Below, piece by piece: positions 1-7,797 of a stretch of 16,327 nt of DNA. Below the pieces are notes generated by a model. The model searched no databases. It was not told the DNA's origin and was given only the letters and a program-made list of their open reading frames with translations. The stretch's first letter is position 1. Each line of letters starts with the position of its first letter. Both the position numbers and the translations under genes were made by a program. This stretch comes from Clostridia bacterium (GTDB lineage: Bacteria; Bacillota_A; Clostridia; Christensenellales; CAG-138), in NCBI GenBank assembly GCA_017553815.1, contig JAFZJT010000091.1, positions 1 through 16,327 on the forward strand, written 5' to 3'.

Positions 1-1000
1 TCATATGCCTCGCGGCTTACGGTTTCGGCAAGGCGCTTATATATCTCCAGCGCCTCAAGATACAGCTTCTCAGCCTCGGCCATTCTGCCGTTATCCGCAT
101 AGAAAAGGCCGAGGTTGTTGCAGGTATCCGCCACATACGGCTCATACGCCTTGCGGCTTACGGTTTCGGCAAGGCGCCTTCTTATCTCCAGTGCCTCAAG
201 ATAAAGCTTCTCCGCCTCGGTCGGCTTGCCAAGCTTTTCATAGTATAAGACGCCGAGGTTGTTGCATGTATGCGCCACATCCGGCTCATACGCCTCGCGG
301 CTTACGGTCGAAGCTAAGCGCTTTCTTATCTCCAGCGCCTCAAGATACAGCTTCTCAGCCTCGGCAGGCTTGCCGAGCTTTTCGTGATATAAAGCGCCGA
401 GGTTGTTGCAGGTCATCGCCACATCCGGCTCATAGGCTTCGCGGCTTACGGGCTCGGCATGGCGCCTATAAACTTGCAGCGCCTCAAGATACAGCTTCTC
501 CGCCTCGGCCATTCTGCCGTTATCCGCATAGAAAATGCCGAGGTTGTTGCAGGTCGTCGCCACATACGGCTCATACGCTTCGCGGCTTACCGTCTCGGCA
601 AGGCGCCTTCTTATCTCCAGCGCCTCAAGATACAGCTTCTCCGCCTCGGCAGGCTTGCCATTATCATCATAGAAAGCTCCGAGGTTGTTGCAGGTCATCG
701 CCACATACGGCTCATATGCCTTTCGGCTTACGGTTTCGGCAAGGCGCTTATATATCTCCAGAGCCTCAAGATACAGCTTCTCAGCCTCGGCAGGCTTGCC
801 GTTGTTCTTATAGAGAATGGCGAGGTTGTTGCAGGTCATCGCCACATCCGGCTCATACGCCTCGCGGCTTACGGTCTCGGCAAGGCGCCTTCTTATCTCC
901 AGCGCCTCAAGATACAGCTTCTCCGCCTCGGTCGGTTTGCCGTTATCCGCATAGAAAGCGCCGAGGTTGTTGCAGCCAAGTGCAACACTGTCTTCATTAT
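1..1000 (-). repeat. In-frame tandem repeats encoding TPR units (141/144 bp)
   Basis: The marker cgaggttgttgca recurs at 110, 254, 398, 539, 680, 821 and 962, giving spacings of 144, 144, 141, 141, 141 and 141 bp. All are multiples of three, so the TPR frame is kept. The 144-bp units carry one extra codon in the inter-helix loop (E-K-L-G-K instead of D-N-G-K). Units are almost identical in DNA as well as protein, which points to recent amplification or gene conversion. The array continues past the left edge. Confidence 0.9.
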
Positions 1001-2321
1001 CCGGCGTGGGATCGGCCTTGAATATGCTTCGCGCAATCGCAAGCGATTCAAGATAGACCGCCTCGACCTTTTGAAGATTCTTATTGGCGTCATACAGCGT
1101 GCCCAGCAGATTCAGCAGGTTTGCGCGTGCTTGATCGCTTATCTTGCCTCGGTTATCCGGATCATCATAGATATGCTTGAGCTTCTCGGCTATCGCAATC
1201 GCTTTGGGATAATTCTTCTGACCGTACAAAAAGGCTGCGTAGTCATAGATAAAACCATAATCCTTCGCGTTTTTCGCCGCCTCGTAGGCGCTTTCATAGG
1301 CATGCTCGATCTCGTTGAAGCGATTCGGGTTTTCAAGATCGGTTTCCAATGCCATTATTCGGATGCGGATATCCTCAACAATGTTTTTATCCTCAACGAG
1401 AAGCTGCGCTTCAGCAAGCTCCCTTCTGCCGCGTTGGGCTTCGGCGCGCATATCCATCTCTTCGCGGGTAATGAGCGCCTGAACCGCCCTGCTGTCGCCA
1501 TGTTCAAGAAGCCGCAGCGCTTCCATACGGCGCGGATCGGGCTTTTCATTCCTGCGGTTTAGCTCATGAAAATACATGATCTGCTTAAGAAGCGCGCTTT
1601 CAAGCTCGTGGTATTCCTTCCGCACTTCCCCGAGTTCACCCGATATCCTCAGCGCCTCGTCCGCATCGCCGTTTGCGGAGGCGTTGGTCATATCCTTCAG
1701 AAGACTATCCATGCGCTCCTTGAGCTTTTTCAGATTCGGATTATTCTGATACGCAAACACGTTCGCCGCAGAGATATCCTTGATAAGCGCGCCGTTCATA
1801 TACACAGCGCCGTCCTTGACGACCAGCTCGCCCCTGCCGGGAAGCTGATCCATCAGGAACTGCAAAAGCTCGAGCTTCACCGTGTCCACGTCGTCGAACA
1901 TCTTATAGTAGTGTCCGTAATCATCGAAAACAAGGCTGACCGCCCTTTGGATATCGTCGTTTATTATATCCGGAGCGCCGTCCACCGCCTTGAAGAAGAC
2001 GAACACGTTCGGCTTGCCCTTCTCAAGGAAAGCCTGCCGAGCAAGCTCGAGCTCCTTCATGGTGAATTCGCCCGCCTTATGGAAGAACATAAAAATCGTT
2101 GCATCCGCATTGCCGCTTATGTAGTCATTGTGCATTTTCTGCGAGCCGCCCGCGCGCATATCGTTTGGCGTTTCCTCGCAGATATAGCCCTCGATGAAGA
2201 CGCCGCGCTCGTGGTACTTGTTGTTCAGCCCCTGAATAAAGCTCATAAGCTTCATTCGCTCCAGCTCGAGGTCAATTATCGACGAGCCGATAAAGATGCG
2301 GATGGTTTTTTCGGTTTTCAT
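1..2321 (-). CDS. DUF4062/TIR-like N-terminal domain with long TPR array (3' end outside window)
   Basis: Open from the ATG at 2321 to the window edge: 773 codons, no stop. The start follows GGAGG with 7-nt spacing. Residues 1-175 form an alpha/beta domain with FIGSS (10-14), an ER pair (21-22), GGSQ (58-61) and AGEFTMKELEL (83-93), ending in a PNVFVFFK strand. This resembles DUF4062 and TIR-like (STIR) domains, in which the strand-1 loop and a later helix Glu matter; TIR-like activity is inference. A charged helical linker (about 200-330) follows, then divergent TPRs, then at least seven near-identical 47/48-residue TPR units with C-N-N-L-G and E-A-E-K-L-Y-L-E-A-L-E cores. TPR arrays usually bind partners or act as sensors. 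It is the last visible gene of the operon, 149 nt after the domain-only paralog. A cytoplasmic sensor/effector is likely; the C-terminus is not visible. Confidence 0.85.
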   Translation of the reverse strand, partial: MKTEKTIRIFIGSSIIDLELERMKLMSFIQGLNNKYHERGVFIEGYICEETPNDMRAGGSQKMHNDYISGNADATIFMFFHKAGEFTMKELELARQAFLEKGKPNVFVFFKAVDGAPDIINDDIQRAVSLVFDDYGHYYKMFDDVDTVKLELLQFLMDQLPGRGELVVKDGAVYMNGALIKDISAANVFAYQNNPNLKKLKERMDSLLKDMTNASANGDADEALRISGELGEVRKEYHELESALLKQIMYFHELNRRNEKPDPRRMEALRLLEHGDSRAVQALITREEMDMRAEAQRGRRELAEAQLLVEDKNIVEDIRIRIMALETDLENPNRFNEIEHAYESAYEAAKNAKDYGFIYDYAAFLYGQKNYPKAIAIAEKLKHIYDDPDNRGKISDQARANLLNLLGTLYDANKNLQKVEAVYLESLAIARSIFKADPTPDNEDSVALGCNNLGAFYADNGKPTEAEKLYLEALEIRRRLAETVSREAYEPDVAMTCNNLAILYKNNGKPAEAEKLYLEALEIYKRLAETVSRKAYEPYVAMTCNNLGAFYDDNGKPAEAEKLYLEALEIRRRLAETVSREAYEPYVATTCNNLGIFYADNGRMAEAEKLYLEALQVYRRHAEPVSREAYEPDVAMTCNNLGALYHEKLGKPAEAEKLYLEALEIRKRLASTVSREAYEPDVAHTCNNLGVLYYEKLGKPTEAEKLYLEALEIRRRLAETVSRKAYEPYVADTCNNLGLFYADNGRMAEAEKLYLEALEIYKRLAETVSREAY

Positions 2322-2388
2322 ATGCTTTCCTCCAGTATGGAATCATCGTCAACTGTCCGTTATAGGACTTTTGCAGATATAGTCGATT

Positions 2389-2420
2389 CGCCCCGTCAAA
2401 GCAAGACGTTCGGCGGGGCG
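2389..2420 (-). other. GC-rich stem-loop between two operon genes
   Basis: A perfect 7-bp inverted repeat (CGCCCCG at 2389-2395, CGGGGCG at 2414-2420) lies in the 149-nt gap between the 166-aa gene and the TPR gene. A competing inner stem (CGTC/GACG) is possible. No T-run follows on either strand, so it is not a standard intrinsic terminator. It could be an RNA-processing or stabilising element that sets the relative level of the TPR gene. Function is inferred. Confidence 0.4.
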
Positions 2421-2470
2421 GGTGGTTAATCTGCGCAATAAATAACCATAGCGGCCGTTCGCAGACTCAT

Positions 2471-2971
2471 CTATACGTTATCTGCAATTTCTGGCAGAAT
2501 TTCGCGAATAGCCTGCGTTAAATCAAGCTGCACCGTTTCGATATCGCTAAACAATTTATAGTAATGACCATATTCATCAAATATACGGGCAGCTACATTC
2601 TGCACTGCGGGATCGGCAAAGCTTCCATCATCAGCCGTCTTAAAGAAAACATAGATATTCGGTCTTCCCTTTTCAATGAATGTCTCCCTTGAAAGTTCAA
2701 GCTCCTTCAGCGTGAACTCGCCTGCCTTTGTGTAAAACATAAACACGGCGATATCCGCCTTATCAGTTATGAATTCATCGTGCAGCTTCTGCGAGCCGCC
2801 CGCGCGCATATCGTTCGGAGTTTCCTCACAGATATAGCCCTCGATGAAGATGCCGCGCTCGTGGTATTTGTTGTTGAGTCCCTGAATGAAGCTCATCAGC
2901 TTCATTCGCTCCAGCTCGAGGTCGTTGATCGATGAGCCGATAAAGATGCGGATGGTTTTTTCGATTTTCAT
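2471..2971 (-). CDS. Stand-alone DUF4062/TIR-like domain protein
   Basis: 166 aa. I chose the ATG at 2971 because AGGAGG sits 8 nt upstream; an in-frame ATG at 3022 would overlap the CARF gene and lacks such a site. The protein is a single domain matching residues 1-170 of the downstream TPR protein: FIGSS (10-14), ER (21-22), GGSQ (58-61), AGEFTLKELEL (83-93), then PNIYVFFK. Like that domain it resembles DUF4062/TIR-like folds. The first 180 nt and the ribosome site are nearly identical in DNA to the TPR gene's start, so the two arose by duplication. It lies 35 nt downstream of the CARF nuclease in the same operon. It may be an effector subunit, an adaptor or a competitor of the TPR paralog; enzymatic activity cannot be judged from sequence. 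Confidence 0.8.
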   Translation of the reverse strand: MKIEKTIRIFIGSSINDLELERMKLMSFIQGLNNKYHERGIFIEGYICEETPNDMRAGGSQKLHDEFITDKADIAVFMFYTKAGEFTLKELELSRETFIEKGRPNIYVFFKTADDGSFADPAVQNVAARIFDEYGHYYKLFSDIETVQLDLTQAIREILPEIADNV

Positions 2972-3006
2972 TATGCTTTCCTCCTGTTGTTTGGTGTTAT
3001 CCTGCG

Positions 3007-4266
3007 CTATGCTTTTGACCACAGCACTTTGATTTCTTTATAGAGCTTGTCTTCGTTCCATTCTTCAACGTCGCCTATCAGATTTATCTGCATATCATTG
3101 CAGCGCTCGATGATTGCGGCTTTATTTGAGTTTTTCTCAAGCATAGGCGCGATCAAAACCTTTTTAGCGTATTTTCCGCCGAACTTATTGGCAACGCTTT
3201 GCAGCTTGTACAGTTCATCGGCTGAAAAATTCCCGTTTTTGCAAGATACGAATACCGGGATCATACCGCGCATCATAATAACGTCAACTTCGTTTTCGGC
3301 CCCGGGTGCAAACCGCTTTTCCTGCAGCTCGCCATCCCAATCGAGAAAAACGCCTGTCATGACGTCGTTGTATGTCGGATTTCCGTTCTTTTCCTTTGCT
3401 TCAAGCGCGGCAAGATAGACGATGAGCTCGAGCGCTTGTCCGCTTTTTGTAAGACATCGTTTGATCTGTTCGTTCTTGTACTCGATATGCACAGGTTTGC
3501 TTTTATCAAATTCAAAGGAGCTGATCAGTTTTGCTTTGATCAGTTTTTTTATCAATTCGTTGTTGAATAAGTATCTGTTTCTTCCGTTTCTTTCTTGATG
3601 ATCCAATAATACATCTCGTGAACATACAGTGACTTCAGGCTCCGTATCGGGCTCTCTGTACAATTCGGCAGCGCCGAGCACGTCCATCTGCCAATTCCAC
3701 ATGCCGCAATCCTCTTTGCATATGCTCCACAGCGTGCGGATATCCCGTTTGAATTCTTCGTTCATATCCCACAAATGCGTTGTGTCGGCCATTTCGTCCT
3801 CATAGATCACTCTGCCGCCATACAGACTTACGTTGTCTTCAACTGTAAAGCTCAGCGGATTATCCTGAGAAATCTTCTCACCGTCCATATCACAATCGTA
3901 GGTGACACCGCTGCGGATATTTATGTAATGCACCTGAATGTTTTTGTCCCTGTGCCGCTCGCATACAATGCCTGCCGCAAAAATGTAAAGATCCTCACCG
4001 CCGGTAACGTCGATGATGCAGTCGGGATACTGCTCGATTATTTCTTCGAGAGTCTTGACTATGGTGGCTACATCGTTTTTATTTATGTTTTTGCATTTGA
4101 AGTCGATATCATGTCCGTGCTTAAGGAAAAACTCCCTGTATCTTTGGGCGTGATCATTCAGCAAGCCTTTCTGATAGCCGACAAGAATAACTCGCTCCGG
4201 CGCGTGAACGATGCTTGTACAAATGTTTTCCACAACGCTCTTTTCAAAGAATTCTATAAGTGTCAT
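3007..4266 (-). CDS. CARF-PD-(D/E)XK nuclease, Card1/Can2 (DUF1887)-like
   Basis: 419 aa. The N-terminal half is a CARF-type Rossmann domain: a first strand with V-I-L-V-G-Y (26-31) and the characteristic D-V-T-G-G-E-D ligand loop at 86-92. After a linker/winged-helix-like middle, the C-terminal nuclease carries G-Q-A-L-E (E280), N-E-V-D-V (E326, D328) and V-S-C-K-N-G (K343), the layout of the DUF1887/Card1 fold where an acidic pair and a lysine bind metal. Characterised Card1/Can2 proteins are activated by cyclic tetra-adenylate from type III CRISPR and cut DNA and/or RNA; family knowledge suggests a similar ligand-gated nuclease, but no CRISPR is visible here. GGGGAG precedes the start. It lies 49 nt after the RyR gene and 35 nt before the DUF4062 gene. 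All catalytic positions appear intact. Confidence 0.85.
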   Translation of the reverse strand: MTLIEFFEKSVVENICTSIVHAPERVILVGYQKGLLNDHAQRYREFFLKHGHDIDFKCKNINKNDVATIVKTLEEIIEQYPDCIIDVTGGEDLYIFAAGIVCERHRDKNIQVHYINIRSGVTYDCDMDGEKISQDNPLSFTVEDNVSLYGGRVIYEDEMADTTHLWDMNEEFKRDIRTLWSICKEDCGMWNWQMDVLGAAELYREPDTEPEVTVCSRDVLLDHQERNGRNRYLFNNELIKKLIKAKLISSFEFDKSKPVHIEYKNEQIKRCLTKSGQALELIVYLAALEAKEKNGNPTYNDVMTGVFLDWDGELQEKRFAPGAENEVDVIMMRGMIPVFVSCKNGNFSADELYKLQSVANKFGGKYAKKVLIAPMLEKNSNKAAIIERCNDMQINLIGDVEEWNEDKLYKEIKVLWSKA

Positions 4267-4314
4267 ATTCTCCCCATGTACGGCTTGATTTTTCTGCTAG
4301 TCATTTACTCTTCA

Positions 4315-4623
4315 TCATTGATCGGTCTTATCCGCTTGCTCCGGGATTATCCGATAACCGAGCTTGATAATGAGTTTCAGCGTTTCAAATGCCGTATTGC
4401 GATCATAGTCCTTTTCGCTTTCGCTTAGTTGACCGTAAGGAACAAGAAGCGGCGTTGTTTTCTTGGCGTCGTCTTTTTTCTTACCGTATTTCCAGCCCTC
4501 GGCGATCCTGCCCGCGGCCCATACGTCGTGCATGTTTTCGGCGATGAGTTCCGTAAGCTTTGTGAGTTCTTCCGGGAGCTCGATCGCGCTTGTGTCCATT
4601 GGTTTCGGTGTGTATTTAGTCAT
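4315..4623 (-). CDS. Free-standing RyR (ryanodine receptor repeat) domain protein
   Basis: 102 aa, essentially one RyR domain (Pfam RyR, about 90 aa). Hallmarks are A-E-N-x-H-D-V-W-A-x-x-R-I-x-E-G-W-x-Y-G at 28-47, then P-L-L-V-P-Y-x-x-L at 58-66, E-K-x-Y-D-R-N at 70-76 and T-L-K-x-I-x-x-L-G-Y at 81-90. Stand-alone bacterial RyR domains are known, and comparative work on nucleotide-centred conflict systems proposed them as small-molecule (nucleotide-derived ligand) sensors; their ligand is not established. AGGAG sits 7 nt before the ATG. There is no membrane segment, so it should be cytosolic. It lies between the TrkA/RyR membrane protein, which has its own RyR-like tail, and the CARF nuclease, so a sensing or adaptor role is likely. 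Identification is secure; function is inferred. Confidence 0.93.
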   Translation of the reverse strand: MTKYTPKPMDTSAIELPEELTKLTELIAENMHDVWAAGRIAEGWKYGKKKDDAKKTTPLLVPYGQLSESEKDYDRNTAFETLKLIIKLGYRIIPEQADKTDQ

Positions 4624-4664
4624 GTTTCGGCTCCTTTAAATTCAGTTTTTTCTCCACGTTTTTC

Positions 4665-4691
4665 ATTATACTGTCGGTTTTTCCGGAAAAA
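4665..4691 (-). promoter_or_regulatory. Possible internal -10 box with 14-bp palindrome upstream of the RyR gene
   Basis: In the 155-nt gap before the RyR gene the minus strand has TATAAT (4665-4670). A perfect palindrome TTTTTCCGGAAAAA (4678-4691) sits where a spacer and -35 would be. No good -35 hexamer is present at 16-18 bp, so an unaided promoter is unlikely. An activated or repressed internal promoter, or simply AT-rich spacer, are the options. Confidence 0.25.
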
Positions 4692-4778
4692 TGCACAACA
4701 GTTGAAGTATATGAGATTATCGCATGGCATGTTAACCACCGGTTCTCCGTATCCGACCGGCGCACGGCAAACGATGCA

Positions 4779-7568
4779 TTACTCATATTCAGGATATTCG
4801 TACATTTTAAAGTCATACGTTCTGAAGTTTTTCTCCACGTATTCTTTCTTGAATCGCCTTGAAACTCCATCCAGCATATCATCATTATACATTTTCGATG
4901 CAAACAGGTCAGCTTTCATGCCTTGATCGTCGCACTCAACGATGCATGGATGCAGCTTAAGCTCTATGTTCTTATGCTTGCCCAAGTTGCAGCCCGTATT
5001 CAAAGTATCGTCGCACAGCTGAGCAATGTATGACGTCTCTTCGGCGATCTCCGGGCAGGTAAACCCCTCGGTTCTCATGAAGGCAGTCCATCTGCGGTGC
5101 TCAAGCCAAGCAAGCCTATGGAAAAGCTCGGGGCAGGCGGGTTCGCTGCTGCTTATAACATCGTCGATGGTTTTTTCTCCAGCGAGAAACGCTTTGATCG
5201 TCTCATTTAAGTAATTCTTGCACTCTTGGATATAGTTTCCCGGACTGCCCGCTTCAAATTCCTTCGCGGGATAATACCCTTCCCAAGTTTCCAAATGCTT
5301 ATCCGCATCAGCAAGCTTTTTCTCGATGCCTCCTCTCACCGTATCAGGCTCTATAATACTCCCCTCTATCCTATCAGGCTTGAATTCCTTCAAAGCGAAA
5401 TCTTCATAGCTTCTGAAGTTAGTCAAAATCGAGCTGACCAAGGTGTTCGTGCAAAGAAGCTCCAGCGTTCTTATCTCCGCTTTGCTCCCATCTTCGGATG
5501 CAATCCCATGCGACAGCGCTTTCTGATCCTCGCAAAAAGACTTGATCGCTTCTATCATACGGTAAGCATAGTCCTCGACCGTCAGCTTAAGCTTCCCTGC
5601 CTGTATTCCAATCGCAGTATCCGCTTCATTGATAATATTATTATCATTTGCTTCAGCGGCTTCAGGCTTCTGATTTTCGTCTTGCTTGCGCTGTTTCATG
5701 CGGTTTTGCATGTCTTCGATGTATGGTTTAACCCTATTCAGCTCCAATACCACACGGCGCCCGCACTCATCATTCAAAGAGTTGAGTGTGATATTGTCTA
5801 AAGCGGCATTGGTGTAGCTTCCGGGATATAACAGCGTGTTCTTAATGCTCGAAATGCTGCTTAAGAATCTGTACATCGCGATATAGCATACCTTTGCGGC
5901 GTCATTCCCGTCAGTACCGTTCGGCATATCAAGCGCCTGCGCCTTATAACCAAGGTGTATTGCTCTTGAAACATTCGCCCAATAGGAATAAGGATCCTTG
6001 GCATATTTACTCTCTTGAGCTTTGCTTCGCTTTTCCGCAATATTCTGCTCATAAGCGCTGCTGGAATCCTTTGCGTGTTCCTTTATGGATTCAATCAAAA
6101 CATTCTCCTCCGCAAATGTTTCATCCAAGGAACCAAACGGCCTTACCATTGCTCCGAAATAGCCTTCGCCATTAATATCGGTCAGCGTTTTGCTCAATTC
6201 TTCATCCCAAATAGAGCAGACGACCGGAACCGGTTTTTCGCGGCGCACTCCCTTGACGGTTACTATCCTTGCGATCTGTTCCGCAGCCTCAAGGTTTTTC
6301 TTATCTGTGCCGAGGGCGATCGCAAAGTAATCAAAATCCGCAAGTTTTCCGTTCTCTCTGTTCGGCTCGATGAGTATTGCCTCAAGGCCGTCCGCATACA
6401 CATCGCTTTCAATATACTCATAGCTGAAATATTCCGGTGCTTTTGGGGAGCCGTCTTGCTTTACTTGAAGCAGTTTGCAATCAGGCTCTGCCGTTTTAAG
6501 TATTTCATGGTTAATATGGTTTATTCTGCCCTCGAACAGATCGCGCCGCTCGTCCGAGATCACCGTTATCTTCAGTTTGCGGCCCAGCATCTGCCCGCAC
6601 CAATAGACGGCAAGGAAAAGCTCCACTCCGATTCTTCCGGAGCCAAATATCGCAACTCTTATCAAGCCGTTCTTTTGCATGGAGTAATAAAGAGGCACCT
6701 TTTGAAGCAAATCGTAAACTATATTGCGGTGTCTGTTAACACTGAACAGCGTGATCCCCTTGGAGTTCTTGTCTTTATCTTTCATGCTTTGGTTTATCTT
6801 TTCGCGAATGCTTCTTTCAATCAACGTGCCGTAATTCTCATTTGCAAAAACGTATATGGTGTTTTTCTCGTTTAGCTTGTCCATCCTGCCCTTAGCCGTA
6901 AAAGAGCTCAGCGCGGCAAGATTATCTTCATCCGTTCCTATCAGGAAAAACTTTTTCTTCTCCCTACCGTCAAACTCAAGCTCCGAGAGGCTCGTTTTCA
7001 CAAGCACAGAACGAAGCCTCTTGGCTTTTTCACGGTTTTCATCGGAAATAGAATCATCATCGACGTCGGCGTCACAGAATATTAACCGCGGACGCTCGGT
7101 ATTTTCGGATGCTTGATCACCGCCCTGTTTATTATACTTGTTGTAAATGCTTTCTGCCAATGCGAGCGATTCGGGATTAAGCTTTGAAAAATAGTATAGC
7201 GGTCTTTGAGAGAATGCACGCGCAAACCAATGCTTTATGTTTGGAAACAGTTTGATAATGATTGTCAACAGCACCGCGCCGCCGGAGATAGCACATATCG
7301 GGTTTAGGATACTGATGTATATCTCGAAAAAACCTGCCATAGCCGGCATTTTCAAAGATTCTCTTAAAGCTTTGCTTCCGTCTACAAGGAAGCCGGTGTA
7401 ATCCGCATCCATAGTGAAGGATTGCATAGCATAGATAAAGCTATCCACCATTGACTTAAAAAGCCCGTACACGGGGTCGTCTTTTTCGGCAAACGCACCT
7501 GCACGGACGACCGCATATCTCACAAGCGTCGTTGCGTCAGGATAAGCAGCATAAACCCAATGCCGCAT
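4779..7568 (-). CDS. Membrane-anchored TrkA-N-like (double Rossmann) protein with RyR-like C-terminus
   Basis: 929 aa. Residues about 80-108 form a hydrophobic membrane segment (possibly a hairpin), followed by a basic stretch, so most of the protein should face the cytosol. Residues 205-290 look like a first Rossmann unit (K-K-F-F-L-I-G-T-D). Residues 302-460 form a second with V-A-I-F-G-S-G-R-I-G at 305-314, a dinucleotide-binding G-x-G-x-x-G loop as in TrkA-N domains. The end (about 815-890) carries L-E-H-R-R-W at 822-827 and K-L-H-P-C-I-V further on, matching key positions of RyR domains in degenerate form; Y-W-A-N-V-S-R-A near 529-536 may be its first half. The ATG overlaps the stop of the 64-aa gene (TAATG), implying translational coupling. 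It may sense NAD-like or nucleotide ligands at the membrane and act as effector or signal source; this is inference. Confidence 0.8.
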   Translation of the reverse strand: MRHWVYAAYPDATTLVRYAVVRAGAFAEKDDPVYGLFKSMVDSFIYAMQSFTMDADYTGFLVDGSKALRESLKMPAMAGFFEIYISILNPICAISGGAVLLTIIIKLFPNIKHWFARAFSQRPLYYFSKLNPESLALAESIYNKYNKQGGDQASENTERPRLIFCDADVDDDSISDENREKAKRLRSVLVKTSLSELEFDGREKKKFFLIGTDEDNLAALSSFTAKGRMDKLNEKNTIYVFANENYGTLIERSIREKINQSMKDKDKNSKGITLFSVNRHRNIVYDLLQKVPLYYSMQKNGLIRVAIFGSGRIGVELFLAVYWCGQMLGRKLKITVISDERRDLFEGRINHINHEILKTAEPDCKLLQVKQDGSPKAPEYFSYEYIESDVYADGLEAILIEPNRENGKLADFDYFAIALGTDKKNLEAAEQIARIVTVKGVRREKPVPVVCSIWDEELSKTLTDINGEGYFGAMVRPFGSLDETFAEENVLIESIKEHAKDSSSAYEQNIAEKRSKAQESKYAKDPYSYWANVSRAIHLGYKAQALDMPNGTDGNDAAKVCYIAMYRFLSSISSIKNTLLYPGSYTNAALDNITLNSLNDECGRRVVLELNRVKPYIEDMQNRMKQRKQDENQKPEAAEANDNNIINEADTAIGIQAGKLKLTVEDYAYRMIEAIKSFCEDQKALSHGIASEDGSKAEIRTLELLCTNTLVSSILTNFRSYEDFALKEFKPDRIEGSIIEPDTVRGGIEKKLADADKHLETWEGYYPAKEFEAGSPGNYIQECKNYLNETIKAFLAGEKTIDDVISSSEPACPELFHRLAWLEHRRWTAFMRTEGFTCPEIAEETSYIAQLCDDTLNTGCNLGKHKNIELKLHPCIVECDDQGMKADLFASKMYNDDMLDGVSRRFKKEYVEKNFRTYDFKMYEYPEYE

Positions 7569-7762
7569 TACTCAAACGGAATATGCCTGCCTCTGTACGT
7601 TGAATGAAACACTGCATATTTAAAGAATCTTTTCACGGCGAATGCAAATGCAATAACGGATAATACTATAAAAATCACAGCCCAACCTTTGCTTATCAAG
7701 TTGTTCTGAGCAGCGTTATCGGCTGTATCACTCGCTACTGAAAACATGAAAGAATCCAACAT
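7568..7762 (-). CDS. Small single-pass membrane protein, first gene of the RyR/CARF operon
   Basis: 64 aa. Residues about 27-44 (W-A-V-I-F-I-V-L-S-V-I-A-F-A-F-A-V) form one membrane helix. It is followed by K-R-F-F-K, so the C-terminus is predicted cytosolic and the short acidic N-terminus outside. GGAGG lies 9 nt before the ATG. Its TAA shares one base with the ATG of the 929-aa gene (TAATG), a tight coupling suggesting the two proteins form one complex in a fixed ratio. No family is recognised. Possible roles are an anchor, a pore partner, or an inhibitor of the large membrane protein. Coding status is supported by the promoter, ribosome site and coupled junction. Confidence 0.75.
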   Translation of the reverse strand: MLDSFMFSVASDTADNAAQNNLISKGWAVIFIVLSVIAFAFAVKRFFKYAVFHSTYRGRHIPFE

Positions 7763-7797
7763 TAAACAAAGCCTCCATTACACATTGTTTTTAGGAT

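Noticed and set aside
1..1000. Regular repeats considered as a CRISPR array
   Set aside because: Period is 141-144 bp with no unique spacers; all repeats are coding and in frame.
5..1562. Long plus-strand open frames (338 and 367 codons) over the left end
   Set aside because: They are antisense shadows of the repetitive TPR gene; they lack ribosome sites and their apparent repeats only mirror the TPR units.
2371..2487. 9-bp inverted copies TTGCAGATA / TATCTGCAA around the gap between the DUF4062-like genes, considered as mobile-element ends
   Set aside because: Too short, no target duplication and no transposase; probably chance or a leftover of the local duplication.
2471..3022. Longer start of the DUF4062 gene at 3022
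   Set aside because: It would overlap the CARF gene and translate the AGGAGG ribosome site; ATG 2971 with that site fits and aligns with the TPR paralog's start.
4616..4903. 95-codon minus-strand frame overlapping the end of the 929-aa gene and the start of the RyR gene
   Set aside because: Its first half is out of frame inside the 929-aa coding region, it lacks a ribosome site, and the protein looks like nothing; both real genes have better starts.
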